Source of the DNA: Methanothermobacter wolfeii
Lineage (GTDB): Archaea; Methanobacteriota; Methanobacteria; Methanobacteriales; Methanothermobacteraceae
Direction: 5' to 3'
DNA length: 64,000 nucleotides
Assembly: GCF_025397995.1 (NCBI RefSeq)
Contig: NZ_CP104550.1
Location: 462,001 to 526,000, forward strand
Below are positions 33,215 through 44,298 of this stretch, piece by piece. The position numbers were made by a program, and so were the translations under genes. Every line of letters begins with the position of its first letter. Positions within the stretch are counted from its first letter, which is position 1. Below the pieces are notes generated by a model, which had not been told where the DNA came from, ran no database searches, and worked only from the letters and a program-made list of their open reading frames with translations.

Positions 33215-33724
33215 CTACCATTTTTCATGGTGTATTCTGTCGGGGTCGAAGAGGTCCCTTTTACCCGGGTCTTCTGCAGGGTATCCGATGGGTATTACTG
33301 AGAAGGGGATGATATGGTCCGGTATCCCGAAGAGCTTCCTTATACCCTCAACACGGTCCTCAAGGGGGTATACTCCTGTCCATACTGCTCCAAGTCCCAG
33401 GGAGTGGGCTGCAAGGAGGATGTTCTGTGATGCGATTGAGCAGTCCTGTACCCAGAAACCAGGGAACCTTTCAAGCCTTGTATCGCAGCATACTATTATT
33501 GCAACCGGTGCGTCCTTCACCATTGCACCGTAGGGGTGCACCTCCGGGATCTTCCTGAGCATCTCCTTATCCCTTACCACCAGGAAGTGCCAGGGCCGCT
33601 GGTCCACTGCTGATGGTCCACACATCCCAGCCTCAAGGACCCTTTGCAGGAGTTCATCGGGCACATCCCTTTCCTGGTACTTCCTTATGCTGCGTCTTGT
33701 CTTTATGGCTTCAAGGACTTCCAT
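33215..33724 (-). CDS. Nitroreductase family FMN protein
   Basis: The start at 33724 (MEVLEAIKTRRSIRKYQ) has GGTGATAGAT upstream; an in-frame ATG 54 bases earlier has none. The 169-residue protein has the family N-terminus (RRSIRKY, FMN phosphate contact), GPSAVDQRPWHFLVV, and IASQNILLAAHSLGLGAVWTG, then IPIGYPAED. It would be an NAD(P)H- or F420-dependent flavin oxidoreductase of unknown substrate. It is divergent to the zinc-ribbon gene at 33810. Confidence 0.85.
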   Translation of the reverse strand: MEVLEAIKTRRSIRKYQERDVPDELLQRVLEAGMCGPSAVDQRPWHFLVVRDKEMLRKIPEVHPYGAMVKDAPVAIIVCCDTRLERFPGFWVQDCSIASQNILLAAHSLGLGAVWTGVYPLEDRVEGIRKLFGIPDHIIPFSVIPIGYPAEDPGKRDLFDPDRIHHEKW

Positions 33725-33809
33725 ATCTATCACCGTAGTGTTATCTGTATGTGAACCTTTATATGATGGAAGGTACATATTGTTTTATAGAATACGAACA
33801 GGTGATGTT

Positions 33810-34034
33810 ATGAGGGTCGAGGATCTGAAGAAACCATGCCCTGAGTGCGGAGCTGTGGATAAGGATGTTTCAACAGTTAAATACCCGCAGAAAAAGGAGA
33901 AGCTTAAAGAAGCAGGGATACCTGAGGACCAGGAAATCGTAGGCGCCATAAAGTGCAGTAACTGTGGATACGTCTTTGAGTACTGTGCCGGAGGCACCTG
34001 CAAAATAGAGGTCAGGAAGGTTTCCCTTGACTGA
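33810..34034 (+). CDS. Small zinc-ribbon protein
   Basis: The 74-residue protein has CPECG near residue 10, CSNCGYVFEYC near 49-59 and a final CxI. It starts at an ATG after ACAGGTGATGTT. Four or more Cys in two CxxC knuckles indicate a zinc ribbon. It is convergent with the NUDIX gene (one base between stops). Function unknown. Confidence 0.7.
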   Translation: MRVEDLKKPCPECGAVDKDVSTVKYPQKKEKLKEAGIPEDQEIVGAIKCSNCGYVFEYCAGGTCKIEVRKVSLD

Positions 34035-34035
34035 G

Positions 34036-34500
34036 TCACCTCCTGAACCCCTTCATCAAACCAATAATTCTTTTAAGCCCTGAATCCTCTTCAACAGTTC
34101 CTTGATTCAGGTTCTTCTCCATAAAATCTTTGAGCCAGTCTGCCAGCTGATAACTGCCAATGTCCCCCGGCTCAACCCATGCAAAGCCCTCATGTTCATG
34201 GCTCAGTTCCACCTCTCCACCGGCACCGCACCTCATTATGATGTGTATAGCATTTATAACCGGGAACTTCTGCTCAGCAACACCCACAACCTGGTGGGGA
34301 GTAATTTCAAGGCCTGTCTCCTCCTTCACCTCCCTTTTAAGGGCCTCCTCAATGGATTCACCCGCACCCACCTTACCTCCAGGCAGTTCCCATGTTGAGG
34401 GGTTTGTCTTGGAGTTTGATGATCTTTTTATAAGGAGAATCCTCCCTTCACTGTCCTCAATCAATGCACGGACCGCGATTATATAAACGCTTCCAACCAT
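34036..34500 (-). CDS. NUDIX hydrolase
   Basis: The 154-residue protein has a complete Nudix box, GGKVGAGESIEEALKREVKE then ETGL (about residues 42-65), preceded by STWELPGG. The box coordinates Mg and hydrolyses nucleoside diphosphate derivatives. EHEGFAWVEPGDI resembles MutT/8-oxo-dGTPase-type enzymes, but specificity cannot be read from the sequence. The C-terminal 30 residues are extra. Confidence 0.85.
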   Translation of the reverse strand: MVGSVYIIAVRALIEDSEGRILLIKRSSNSKTNPSTWELPGGKVGAGESIEEALKREVKEETGLEITPHQVVGVAEQKFPVINAIHIIMRCGAGGEVELSHEHEGFAWVEPGDIGSYQLADWLKDFMEKNLNQGTVEEDSGLKRIIGLMKGFRR

Positions 34501-34586
34501 GTTAACTGTTCCTTCAGGGTTATCTTCTAAAGATTATGATTTCATATTAATTTATTTTTCATGCGGCTCCTGAACGTGGAAGATAC

Positions 34587-35651
34587 TCAACATTTCCAGT
34601 CCCTGAATTCAATGGAGAAGCAGGTCCCGTTATCAGATTTAACGTTTAAATTAGCGTTTAACTGTTCTGCGAGGCTCTTTATGATCCGCATCCCCATTGT
34701 CGATGAGGTCTCCCAGTCAAAACCTTCCGGCAGCCCAACACCATCATCCTTAAATTCAAGCCTGTAGGTTCCATTCATCCTCTTAAATGATACGCTCACC
34801 GTTCCCTCAGATTCACCTGGAAAAGCATGTTTCACAGCATTTGTGAATAGTTCATTCAATATAAGGACCAGCGGAACAACGGTGTTTATATCAAGTTCAG
34901 CATCATCTATATGAGTTTCAAGCTTAAGCTTCTTTTCATGAGTGAAGCTGTAATAGAGGTCCTTTAAAAGTCCCCGGAGGTACTCTCCGAATTCAACTCT
35001 CTTATGTTTTCCTGAACGGTAGAGTCTCTCATGGAGGAGGGCCATGGATCTGGCCTTTGCCTGGGCCTCCTTGAAGAGCATGAGATCATCAAGATCCTTC
35101 ACATACCTTGACTGCAGGTTCAGGAGGCTTGATATGATCATGAGGTTGTTCTTGACCCTGTGATTTATTTCCCTCAGAAGCATTTCCTTTTCTTTAAGGG
35201 TCCTTTCAAGTTCAGTATTCTTCTTTAAGAGTTCTCTTCGTGCTGCTGAAAGCTCATTGTTCAGTCTTGTGAGTTCATTGAAAAGTTCAATATTGACATC
35301 TGCCTTTTTTGAGGGCGTTAAACCACCCCTCCACGGCGCATCAATCTCAACTGCACGGTATATCTTTATCATACCCTCCCTTTCAGGCGAACCAGCAACA
35401 TAAATCCTTTCTCCGTCACTGAAACCGGAAAAATGATACATTTCAAGGTTTTTCAAGTTCATTTCCCAGTCATAGGCCGCTTTTTTATTTCTGATCTCAT
35501 TTATAAATCTTGAGGCCTTTTCATGACATGCAGTGTCAAGTATATTAAGAAAAGAGCCCCTTTGCAGCGGAATATTTACCCCATAGTTTACAATTTTCTC
35601 AATGATGCCGCCATGGTCCATGATCAGGAAAAGTCCTTTAACATCTACCAT
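34587..35651 (-). CDS. Sensor histidine kinase (HisKA_2/HWE-like)
   Basis: The start at 35651 ([20 protein letters not shown]) has AGGTGAGATCT upstream. Residues 1-110 are a PAS/MEDS-like sensory domain. A coiled-coil stretch follows (about 120-155). The dimerisation/phosphoacceptor helix is [19 protein letters not shown] (the His of EINHRVKNN) and the HATPase_c domain holds [25 protein letters not shown] and [13 protein letters not shown]. No membrane helix is seen, so it senses an intracellular signal. The B12-binding gene upstream on the same strand is a plausible partner. Confidence 0.85.
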   Translation of the reverse strand: MVDVKGLFLIMDHGGIIEKIVNYGVNIPLQRGSFLNILDTACHEKASRFINEIRNKKAAYDWEMNLKNLEMYHFSGFSDGERIYVAGSPEREGMIKIYRAVEIDAPWRGGLTPSKKADVNIELFNELTRLNNELSAARRELLKKNTELERTLKEKEMLLREINHRVKNNLMIISSLLNLQSRYVKDLDDLMLFKEAQAKARSMALLHERLYRSGKHKRVEFGEYLRGLLKDLYYSFTHEKKLKLETHIDDAELDINTVVPLVLILNELFTNAVKHAFPGESEGTVSVSFKRMNGTYRLEFKDDGVGLPEGFDWETSSTMGMRIIKSLAEQLNANLNVKSDNGTCFSIEFRDWKC

Positions 35652-35752
35652 AGATCTCACCTTTTTTTTAACCGGCGCATAGCATAACCAAGGGTTTAAG
35701 GGGTCTCGTGATTAGAGCACCCGTTTTAACCATTTTTTCTGAACCTGGAATC

Positions 35753-36767
35753 TCATCCGACTTCTAGGAACTCCTCAGCCACCTTCACTGCTCCTGATGC
35801 GTTAACTGCATGCATATCGGCACCAACCTTTTTCCAGAGGGAAGTGTCGATGTTGAAGGGATAGCCTCCTACCATTACAGCCGGTTCCGGATCAAGTTCC
35901 CTTACCTTATCTATTATTTCCTTCACATGGCCTATGTTGAATGTCATTGTTGCGGAAATTGCCAGGACTTCAGGTTCTGTTTCACTTACCATCCCCGTTA
36001 TGTCAGGGGGGCGTGTTTGATCCAAGATAAACAGAGTCCCAGCCATTCATCTCAAAGAAGTCACTAACCATCCTTATTCCAATTTCATGAAGCTCATTGT
36101 TTACACAGGTGGCAAGAAGCTTCAGGTCTTTCCTCTCGGAAGCCCTGTAGATATATGGGTAGAGTTCTGACATGATCATCTGTGTCACAGATGTACAGTA
36201 GTGTTCATGGGCAACCGAGATATGATTTATCTGCCAGAGCCTTCCGATCTCATGCTGTACCGGTTCAAAAACATAGCGGTAGATGTCATGGACCTTCACA
36301 CCGGAATCAAGGGATGAAAGTATGAGCTCTCTGGCTTTCCCCGCCTCTGTGCTGAGGACAAGTTCAAGGTACTTCTCTGCAAGTTCCTTCAGGGGCTGCT
36401 CGGTAATGCAACTCTCTGACAAGCGCTCCATTTCAAGGATTTTAAGGGATTCTTCAATATATTCCGATGCGGGTTCTGCGGATTCAGGATCAAGGGCCAG
36501 TATTGCATTCCTGATGCTCTGCAGGGAGCCTTTCAGGCATTCTTCTGGGAGTCCAAGGTTTGATAGAAGTATATCAGCCCAGAGCACATAGTCATTGAAG
36601 AGTGCGGGACTTGAATTTTTAACGGCCTCGTCAAGATACTGGAGATGGTACCTTATGTCCTGCATGCAGATTTCTTTATCCTCCTCCCTGGCCAGACCTT
36701 TTTCCTTAAGGTCACTGTAGACCATTGATGCTATACTTTCCTGTTTTTTCCTGATAGACACCTGCAT
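35753..36767 (-). CDS. Cobalamin-binding (MtaC/CarH-like) protein, apparent frameshift
   Basis: Residues 1-130 are an N-terminal helical region. Then comes a B12 cap (ISVAHEHYCTSVTQMIMSEL) and the start of a Rossmann-type B12 domain (LLATCVNNELHEIGIRMVSDF) that stops at 36003. The rest, DITGMVSETEPEVLAIS...IIDKVRELDPEPAVMVGGYPF, continues in another frame after a C6 run (36006-36011) with one C too many. The base-off motif is E-L-H-E-I-G, with Glu in place of the usual Asp, and His is present. It probably binds cobalamin as a light or methyl sensor rather than an enzyme. The kinase downstream may act with it. Confidence 0.7.
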
Positions 36768-36878
36768 TCCCCCAATTTATCGTGCCCCGGATTTTTAGAT
36801 TATCAGCCAACAGTACACCCCCAATATATATTAGGATGGAATGTAAATAAAATGGTTATCTTTCTTAAGAGGATCATT

Positions 36879-37064
36879 ATGAAGTCAATGGAAGGATACA
36901 GAATAATATCAACGACCAGTGAATGTCCGGAATGTGTTTATCGATGTGAGGCTGTTCTTGAGGATACCATGGAGGTTAAGATGTACTGCAGGCATCCAAG
37001 GGGTCCGGGAAACCCTTCTCACTGCATATACTTCAGGAGGGACAAAAAACTTGATGAAGATTAA
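36879..37064 (+). CDS. Small Cys-rich protein
   Basis: I chose ATG 36879 (MKSMEGYRIISTTSECPECV) because AGAGGATCATT lies before it. The 61-residue product has Cys at CPECVYRC, MYCRHP and HCIYF, which look like metal ligands. It is short and not assigned to a family. Confidence 0.55.
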   Translation: MKSMEGYRIISTTSECPECVYRCEAVLEDTMEVKMYCRHPRGPGNPSHCIYFRRDKKLDED

Positions 37065-37105
37065 CAGATTATCAGAATCAGGTGTCTATGATAAAAAAAC
37101 ATATT

Positions 37106-37128
37106 AATAATAAATTATAATTATTATT
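37106..37128. promoter_or_regulatory. Inverted repeat upstream of the CBS/HTH gene
   Basis: AATAATAA and TTATTATT arms (8 bases each) flank a 7-base AT-only centre in the promoter region, 23-45 bases before the ATG at 37151. It could be an operator for autoregulation, but the sequence is low-complexity. Confidence 0.3.
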
Positions 37129-37150
37129 CATAATAGATTCAGGTGTTAGA

Positions 37151-38032
37151 ATGCTTACCTCTGTTCAGAAGGAGATACTCCAGACACTCATCAACCTCTA
37201 CAGGAACTCAGGCGGAAAGTCCATAAAGGGGGAGGAGATAGCCGCGATAATGAACCGCAACCCAGGGACAATAAGAAATCAGATGCAGTCCCTGCGCAGC
37301 CTTGGACTGGTAAAGGGGGTTCCAGGGCCCAGGGGCGGATACAAACCCACCATAAAGGCCTACCATCACCTCAACATCTCATCTACAGGCAGGGAAACAG
37401 CCGTACCGATATACAGGGGTGGTGAGAGGATAGATGATCTTTCTGTGGCAAAGATAGAGTTCACCAGCATACCTGATCCCGGTGAATGCGAGGCCGCCAT
37501 AAAACTGGTGGGGAGCATAAGAAAACTTGATCTCGGTGACAGGGTAAGGATAGGCCCCACACCAGTCAACAAACTCGTTGTTGACGGCGTCGTGGTTGGA
37601 AGGGATGACATGGACAACATAATACTCCTTGACACCACCGCAATAAGGAGCATACCCAAAAGGACAGTCAAGGAAGTTGCAACAGAGGACCTTATAACCC
37701 TTGACCCTGACATGACGGTAAAGGAGGCCGCAGCAAAACTCTCATCCCTTGGAATAGAGGGGGCGCCGATAGTTGAGGAAGGCCGGGTTATGGGTATAGT
37801 CACCCTCAGTGATATAACATCATCCATAGCAGAGGATAAAGAGGAACTGAAGGTATCCGAGATAATGTCAAAGAACATTATAACCGTGGAACCCGAGATG
37901 ATGATATCCGATGCAATAGAGGTCATGAACAAGCATAAAATCGGCCGCCTTATTGTCACTGATAAGGAGGGGAGACCTGCAGGAATCATAACACGCACAG
38001 ACATCCTGGATAGTATTGCAGGACTTGACTGA
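37151..38032 (+). CDS. HTH-CBS domain regulatory protein
   Basis: The 293-residue protein starts with a winged helix (IKGEEIAAIMNRNPGTIRNQ, then LVKGVPGPRGGYKPT), has a central domain (about 80-160) of unknown fold, and ends with a CBS pair. The CBS motifs are TVKEAAAKLSSLGIEGAPIV with GIVTLSDITSS, and MISDAIEVMNKHKIGRLIV with GIITRTDIL. CBS pairs bind adenosine ligands, so it is probably a DNA-binding regulator responding to cellular energy or S-adenosylmethionine. It corresponds to the gene found between the corrinoid region and deoxyhypusine synthase in related genomes. Confidence 0.85.
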   Translation: MLTSVQKEILQTLINLYRNSGGKSIKGEEIAAIMNRNPGTIRNQMQSLRSLGLVKGVPGPRGGYKPTIKAYHHLNISSTGRETAVPIYRGGERIDDLSVAKIEFTSIPDPGECEAAIKLVGSIRKLDLGDRVRIGPTPVNKLVVDGVVVGRDDMDNIILLDTTAIRSIPKRTVKEVATEDLITLDPDMTVKEAAAKLSSLGIEGAPIVEEGRVMGIVTLSDITSSIAEDKEELKVSEIMSKNIITVEPEMMISDAIEVMNKHKIGRLIVTDKEGRPAGIITRTDILDSIAGLD

Positions 38033-38152
38033 TTTTTCAGGGATCTGATACAAGGTTTATAAACCCTAAAACCATATCCTATGACGGGGCTGATGATAGT
38101 TCAAGCCCCATGAATTCTGCTTATTCCATCATATAATTGAGGAGTGTTTATT

Positions 38153-39073
38153 TTGAAGGTTAATCACATGAAGATTACACCAGAAATGAAGATAACTGAC
38201 CTTATAGCGGAGATGGGCCGTTCAGGTGTCCTGGGCGCTGGCAGGGTCTACAGGGCAACCCGGCTGCTTGAGAGGATGATCCTTGACGATGAAATGGCCA
38301 TATTCATGAGCGTCGCAGGACCCCTTGTCCCTGGAGGTATGAGGAGCATCATAAGGGACATGATAGATCAGGGCATAATCAGCGCCCTCATCACAAGCGG
38401 GGCCAACATAACTCATGACCTCCTGGAGGCCTTCGGGGGTGCACACTACAGGGGCCGCGGTTTTGATGATGAAAGGCTCCATGAAGAGGGAATAGGACGT
38501 ATAGGTGATGTATATACAAGGTCAGAGGACTTTGAAGTCTTTGAATCAAATATACAGGAAATATTCTCATGTATATTCAGCTCAAAGCCCCACCTCTCCA
38601 TCCAGGAACTGCTACATGAAATCGGGGGTTACATATCCGATGATGAATCGATAATAGCAACAGCCCATCAGAGGGGGGTCCCTGTCTATGCCCCGGGACT
38701 CATTGACAGCATGCTGGGACTTCAGCTCTGGATGTACACCCAGGATAACAGGGTGTGCCTTGACGCTGTCAGGGACATGCACAGCCTCTCAGACCTTGTC
38801 TTCAGCTCAGAGAGGATAGGTGCGGTTATACTTGGCGGGGGCCTCCCAAAGCACTACACCCTGGCATCCACCATCCTGAGGGGCGGTGTTGATGCCGCGG
38901 TCCAGATAACCATGGACCGGAGTGAAACAGGAAGCCTCAGCGGGGCCCCCCTTGAGGAGGCAAAGTCATGGGCAAAGGCCAGGGCAGGATCAAACCTTGT
39001 AACCGTGATAGGTGATGCAACGGCACTCTTCCCTCTGATACTTACAGGGGCCCTCTCCCGTGCAGAATTATGA
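38153..39073 (+). CDS. dys: Deoxyhypusine synthase family protein
   Basis: A TTG at 38153 follows GAGGAGTG and TTTATT and is preferred over the in-frame GTG at 38144. The family motifs are ALITSGANITHDLLEAFGG, GRGFDDERLHEEGIGRIGD and GGGLPKHYTLAST, which includes the Lys that attacks the spermidine-derived imine. The product (306 residues) would transfer an aminobutyl group to aIF5A lysine. It is a divergent member, so another homospermidine-like reaction is possible, but position and motifs favour hypusine synthesis. Confidence 0.8.
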   Translation: MKVNHMKITPEMKITDLIAEMGRSGVLGAGRVYRATRLLERMILDDEMAIFMSVAGPLVPGGMRSIIRDMIDQGIISALITSGANITHDLLEAFGGAHYRGRGFDDERLHEEGIGRIGDVYTRSEDFEVFESNIQEIFSCIFSSKPHLSIQELLHEIGGYISDDESIIATAHQRGVPVYAPGLIDSMLGLQLWMYTQDNRVCLDAVRDMHSLSDLVFSSERIGAVILGGGLPKHYTLASTILRGGVDAAVQITMDRSETGSLSGAPLEEAKSWAKARAGSNLVTVIGDATALFPLILTGALSRAEL

Positions 39074-39082
39074 TGTGATTGT

Positions 39083-39625
39083 ATGTACTGGATCCTCTAT
39101 CCTGTTTCAGGATTTCTGATGAAAACCGCTGATGACTCAGAGGATGTTTCAGGGAAGCGACTCCAGGGCCTAATGGCAGGGGGCCTCTGCGGTCTTTCAG
39201 TGGGGGTCCTGGCACTCAATGACCCTGACGCAGCCTCCCTGTTCCTCGGGATATTCATGGGAACTCTTCTCTCACTCAAGATAGACTGTCCGAGCCACAT
39301 CCTCGCGGCGATGGTCTTCATCTCGGTTATTGTAGCTGGCGGTCTTCCAGGTCTCTGGCTTCCAGGGTTTGCCGTGTGCACGGCAGCAGCATACATCGAT
39401 GAATATGGAAACGACAACCCTAGAATCTACAGCAGGGGATCCTTTTTCAGAATATTCTTTGGATACAGATTTTCACTTAAAATTGCGGTAGCCATCCTTG
39501 CTCTTCTATCCCTGGGCGGGATGGCTGCGGGCACGGGCTTCAGACCCGAAACATTTATATTCTTCCTGCTCTTTGAGGCAGCCTATGAACTTGCAGGCAG
39601 GATCAGCATCCATAAAGGGTCTTAG
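39083..39625 (+). CDS. Conserved membrane protein
   Basis: The 180-residue protein has about five to six spans (about 28-45, 49-66, 72-90, 93-110, 132-150, 156-172) and a small acidic loop. It starts nine bases after the deoxyhypusine synthase stop, so the two are probably cotranscribed. No family name is recalled; the topology suggests an integral protein rather than a transporter with a known motif. Confidence 0.65.
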   Translation: MYWILYPVSGFLMKTADDSEDVSGKRLQGLMAGGLCGLSVGVLALNDPDAASLFLGIFMGTLLSLKIDCPSHILAAMVFISVIVAGGLPGLWLPGFAVCTAAAYIDEYGNDNPRIYSRGSFFRIFFGYRFSLKIAVAILALLSLGGMAAGTGFRPETFIFFLLFEAAYELAGRISIHKGS

Positions 39626-39726
39626 GTTCCTTTAACAGGTACTTTTGAAGCTGCAGATAAAGGCATTCTGTCATTATGGGCGGTCCCTTCATGAAGGAAA
39701 AGGTCAGGTTGGGAAATGGGGGATGT

Positions 39727-40401
<675 letters not shown>

Positions 40402-40547
40402 CTATTAAGTGTTTTAACTACTCTGGGAGTTCCTTCTTTCAGGGACACCGGCTCTCAAGAAACCTTTAATTAACATCAGAATTAATAGAAAATATTATAT
40501 ACTGAGATATTAAATTTTACTTTAACAGGATTCAAGAAGGTGATAAA

Positions 40548-41222
40548 TTGCATATCATGGAAGGATTTCTACCATGGCAGTGGTGCCTCTTCTGGTATCT
40601 TATCTCAGCACCGGTTATAATCTACGGTATCATGAGGATAATCAGGATTTCGGATGAGAATCCAGAGACAAAACCACTCCTTGCAGTGAGCGGTGCATTC
40701 ATGTTTGTACTATCATCCCTTAAACTACCATCGGTAACAGGGAGCTGCTCACACCCCACGGGTAACGGTCTCGGGGCGGTGCTCTTTGGACCCGCAGTCA
40801 CATCTGTAATGGCACTCATCGTACTTATATTCCAGGCTGTTCTCCTTGCCCACGGCGGACTCACAACCCTGGGGGCAAACGTCTTCTCAATGGGTATCGT
40901 CGGCCCAGTGTTTGCATGGGGCATCTACAGGCTGGCAGGTAAGGGCCTTTCATCCTCGGTTGCTGTTTTCCTCGCAGCGTTCCTCGGGGACATCATGACC
41001 TACGTCACAACCTCGGTTCAGCTGGCCATGGCATTCCCGATCCCTGGCTTCTCAGAGGCCCTGATGAAGTTCATGGTGATATTCGCCTACACACAGCTCC
41101 CCCTGGCAGTTGCAGAGGGACTCCTGACGGTTGTCATATTCGAGAACATACTTAAGCTCAAACCCGACATCATGGAGAAACTCCAGTTAATAGGGAAACC
41201 ATCACCAGGACAGGAGGCCTGA
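40548..41222 (+). CDS. cbiM: Cobalt transport protein CbiM
   Basis: A TTG start with AAGGTGATAA upstream gives [12 protein letters not shown], the usual CbiM N-terminus whose His and N-terminal amine bind metal. The chain of 224 residues has about six spans with [20 protein letters not shown] and [11 protein letters not shown]. CbiM is the substrate-specific membrane subunit of the energy-coupling factor cobalt importer encoded by the next three genes. Cobalt feeds cobamide synthesis. An AT-rich promoter (AATATTATATACTGAG) lies near 40490-40505. Confidence 0.95.
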   Translation: MHIMEGFLPWQWCLFWYLISAPVIIYGIMRIIRISDENPETKPLLAVSGAFMFVLSSLKLPSVTGSCSHPTGNGLGAVLFGPAVTSVMALIVLIFQAVLLAHGGLTTLGANVFSMGIVGPVFAWGIYRLAGKGLSSSVAVFLAAFLGDIMTYVTTSVQLAMAFPIPGFSEALMKFMVIFAYTQLPLAVAEGLLTVVIFENILKLKPDIMEKLQLIGKPSPGQEA

Positions 41223-41225
41223 AAA

Positions 41226-41510
41226 ATGGAGAAGAGACACTTAGTGATGATCCTTGCTGTTGTTATAATAAGCGTACTCCCCCTCATAATCTACAGCGGC
41301 CTTGGCGAGGAGGAGGGCTACTTTGGAGGTGCGGATGACAGTGCAGGTGACGCCATAGCCGAAACAGGCTATGAACCATGGTTTGAACCTATATGGGAAC
41401 CTCCAAGCGGTGAGATAGAGAGTCTCCTCTTCGCTGTCCAGGCAGCCATCGGAGCACTCATAATAGGGTACGTTTTCGGATACTACAGGGGGCGCGGAGC
41501 CTCCGAATAA
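41226..41510 (+). CDS. cbiN: Cobalt transport protein CbiN
   Basis: The 94-residue protein has an N-terminal span (about 7-24), an acidic extracellular loop (EEEGYFGGADDSAGDAI) and a C-terminal span (about 64-84). This is the standard CbiN layout. CbiN stimulates CbiM. The gene starts three bases after the CbiM stop. Confidence 0.93.
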   Translation: MEKRHLVMILAVVIISVLPLIIYSGLGEEEGYFGGADDSAGDAIAETGYEPWFEPIWEPPSGEIESLLFAVQAAIGALIIGYVFGYYRGRGASE

Positions 41511-41526
41511 AACATTTTATGGGGAC

Positions 41527-42300
41527 ATGCACATGAACGTCTCTGTGGATTACTATGCACATACCAACGGACTCAGAAACACCAGCCCAGCCTTTAAAAT
41601 GGCCCTGGCCCTCATCACCATGATAATATCCCTGGCATCACCCACTCCGCTGATCCCATTTACTGTCGCAGTCCTCATGACCCTCATCATCCTCCTACTT
41701 GCAGACATCCCTCCAGCTTACTACCTGAAATTCGCAGCAGTCCCGGCAGGCTTCGGACTGCTCACACTGATACTCATGGCTTTATTCTTCGGTGTTAACC
41801 CCGTCTGGAGCCTGATGGGTATTAAAGTCTACAGTGATGGTCTGAACACAGGTTTACTGGTATTCTCACGGATAATGGGGGGTTTCACCTGCCTCGCATT
41901 CCTTGCCCTCACAACACCCCTCAATGAGATCTTCCAGGAACTTGAAAGACTAAGGGTCCCCAGGGCATTCACCGAGATAGCCCTCCTCATGTACAGGTCA
42001 GTATTCATATTCCTTGAGGAGGCGTCTGTAATGTACCATGCCCAGGACACCAGACTCGGATACAGCGGCATCAGGAACTCCTACAGGTCCCTTGGGCTGC
42101 TTGCAGGGAACCTCTTTATAAGGTCATGGCTCCGTGGCGAGGCACTCTACAGGTCCATGGAGTCAAGGTGCTACCAGGGAAACCTCCCTTCCATGGGGAA
42201 ACAGACATCCACAAGTCCAGGGGAACTGGCCCTTCTTCTACTCTTCGACGGACTCCTGGTTCTTGGCGTAATCTTAACCTCAAGGTTAACCATCTTCTGA
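41527..42300 (+). CDS. cbiQ: Energy-coupling factor transporter transmembrane protein CbiQ
   Basis: The 257-residue membrane protein has five to six spans and the Ala-Arg-Gly-type coupling motifs of EcfT near the end of the cytoplasmic helices: RSVFIFLEEASVMYHAQDTR and SMESRCYQG. It links the CbiO ATPase to CbiM. Its start, ATG with GGGGAC, lies 17 bases after cbiN. Confidence 0.92.
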   Translation: MHMNVSVDYYAHTNGLRNTSPAFKMALALITMIISLASPTPLIPFTVAVLMTLIILLLADIPPAYYLKFAAVPAGFGLLTLILMALFFGVNPVWSLMGIKVYSDGLNTGLLVFSRIMGGFTCLAFLALTTPLNEIFQELERLRVPRAFTEIALLMYRSVFIFLEEASVMYHAQDTRLGYSGIRNSYRSLGLLAGNLFIRSWLRGEALYRSMESRCYQGNLPSMGKQTSTSPGELALLLLFDGLLVLGVILTSRLTIF

Positions 42301-42384
42301 ACTTTTTCTTCTGATGCACCATGGTGCTGCACACTTAAATTAGAGTAACTCAATAGTTAATCCAACAATGATGACGGTGTGAAC

Positions 42385-43218
42385 ATGAGGATTATCGAGG
42401 CAGTGGACATCACATACACCTATCCGGATGGCACAGAGGCCCTCAGGGGAATAAACTTCCATGCAGAGAAGGGGGAAATGATAGCCCTCCTTGGCCCCAA
42501 CGGCGCCGGTAAATCAACACTTTTCCTTCACTTCAACGGGATACTGAGACCAACCTCCGGTAAGGTGGTGGTGGATGGTGAGGAGATCGACTACAGCAAA
42601 TCAGGACTTTCAAGGGTCCGTCAGAAGGTGGGGATAGTATTCCAGAACCCTGATGACCAGTTATTCGCACCAAGGGTTGCTGAAGACGTTGCCTTCGGAC
42701 CCCTGAACATGGGGCTCCCTGAGGATGAGGTGGAAAGAAGGGTCAGGGAATCCCTTGAGAGGGTTGGTATGGCCGGATATGAGGACCGGCCCCCACACCA
42801 CCTCAGCGGCGGTGAGAAGAAGAGGGTTGCAATAGCCTGCATACTTGCAATGGAACCTGAGATAATGGTCCTTGATGAGCCAACCTCCGGCCTTGACCCC
42901 CGGGGGGCATCACAGATACTGAGACTTCTCCATGAACTCAACGATGCAGGGATGACCATAATAATATCAACCCATGACGTTGACATGACACCATTGTATG
43001 CTGACAGGGTGTATGTAATAAGTAATGGTGAGATAATCAGTGAGGGCACACCCCACAGTGTCTTCTCGGACATAGAGACGGTAAGGGGCGCGGACCTCCG
43101 CCTCCCACGGATAGCACACCTCATTGAGATACTCCAGAAGGAGGACGACATCCAGTTCGGTGACTATCCCCTCACGATCGGTGAGGCCCGGAGGAAGCTC
43201 CGTGAAAGGTTGAGGTAG
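42385..43218 (+). CDS. cbiO: Cobalt ABC transporter ATPase CbiO
   Basis: The 277-residue ATPase (ATG 42385 with GGTG upstream; a GTG six bases earlier is in frame) has Walker [11 protein letters not shown]-loop [10 protein letters not shown], signature LSGGEKKR, Walker [15 protein letters not shown] and an H-switch STHDVDM. It energises the CbiMNQ importer. The last 60 residues extend past the nucleotide domain, as in other CbiO proteins. Confidence 0.95.
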   Translation: MRIIEAVDITYTYPDGTEALRGINFHAEKGEMIALLGPNGAGKSTLFLHFNGILRPTSGKVVVDGEEIDYSKSGLSRVRQKVGIVFQNPDDQLFAPRVAEDVAFGPLNMGLPEDEVERRVRESLERVGMAGYEDRPPHHLSGGEKKRVAIACILAMEPEIMVLDEPTSGLDPRGASQILRLLHELNDAGMTIIISTHDVDMTPLYADRVYVISNGEIISEGTPHSVFSDIETVRGADLRLPRIAHLIEILQKEDDIQFGDYPLTIGEARRKLRERLR

Positions 43219-43692
<474 letters not shown>

Positions 43693-43716
43693 TATCAGCT
43701 TATGGAGGTAATGAAT

Positions 43717-44298
43717 ATGGTTAAGGTTGTAGGGATCTGTGGAAGCCCGAGGAAAAACGGTAACACCGAGATACTTCTAAGGGAGGCACTAAGGGCTGCA
43801 GAAGACTGTGGTGCTGAAACTGAACTTATAAGGCTTGCGGGACTTGATATAAACCCGTGCAGGGCATGTGATTCATGCAAGAAGGCCGGTGAATGCGCCA
43901 TTGACGATGACCTCAATGATGTGATTGAAAGGGCTGCATCTGCAGACGGTATAATCATAGGAAGCCCTGTATACTTCGGTTCGGTTACTGCCCAGACAAA
44001 GATGTTCATGGACCGCACAAGACCCCTCAGGAGTGGCTTCAGGCTCTCAGACAAGGTTGGAGGGGCGGTCACCGTCGGGGGTTCAAGGAACGGTGGACAG
44101 GAGACAGCATGCAACGACATCCACAACTTCTTCCTGATCCACGAGGCGGTTGTGGTGGGTGATACCGCCCCAACCGCACACTACGGCGGAACAGGTGTCG
44201 GCGGAGCCAGGGGAGACACGGAGAAGGACGCCCAGGGCCTTGAAACAGCAGGTAATCTTGGAAGAAAGGTGGCATCAGTTGCAATGAAGATGAAATGA
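43717..44298 (+). CDS. Iron-sulfur flavoprotein / NADPH-dependent FMN reductase family
   Basis: The ATG at 43717 (MVKVVGICGSPRKNGNT) is eight bases after GGAGGT; earlier ATGs at 43702 and 43711 fit worse. The 193-residue flavodoxin-like protein has the FMN-phosphate loop GSPRKNGNT and the compact Cys motif CRACDSCKKAGEC, typical of Isf-type iron-sulfur flavoproteins of methanogens, then GSPVYFGSVTAQTKMFMDR. It may serve in oxygen or peroxide reduction or ferredoxin-linked electron transfer. Confidence 0.88.
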   Translation: MVKVVGICGSPRKNGNTEILLREALRAAEDCGAETELIRLAGLDINPCRACDSCKKAGECAIDDDLNDVIERAASADGIIIGSPVYFGSVTAQTKMFMDRTRPLRSGFRLSDKVGGAVTVGGSRNGGQETACNDIHNFFLIHEAVVVGDTAPTAHYGGTGVGGARGDTEKDAQGLETAGNLGRKVASVAMKMK

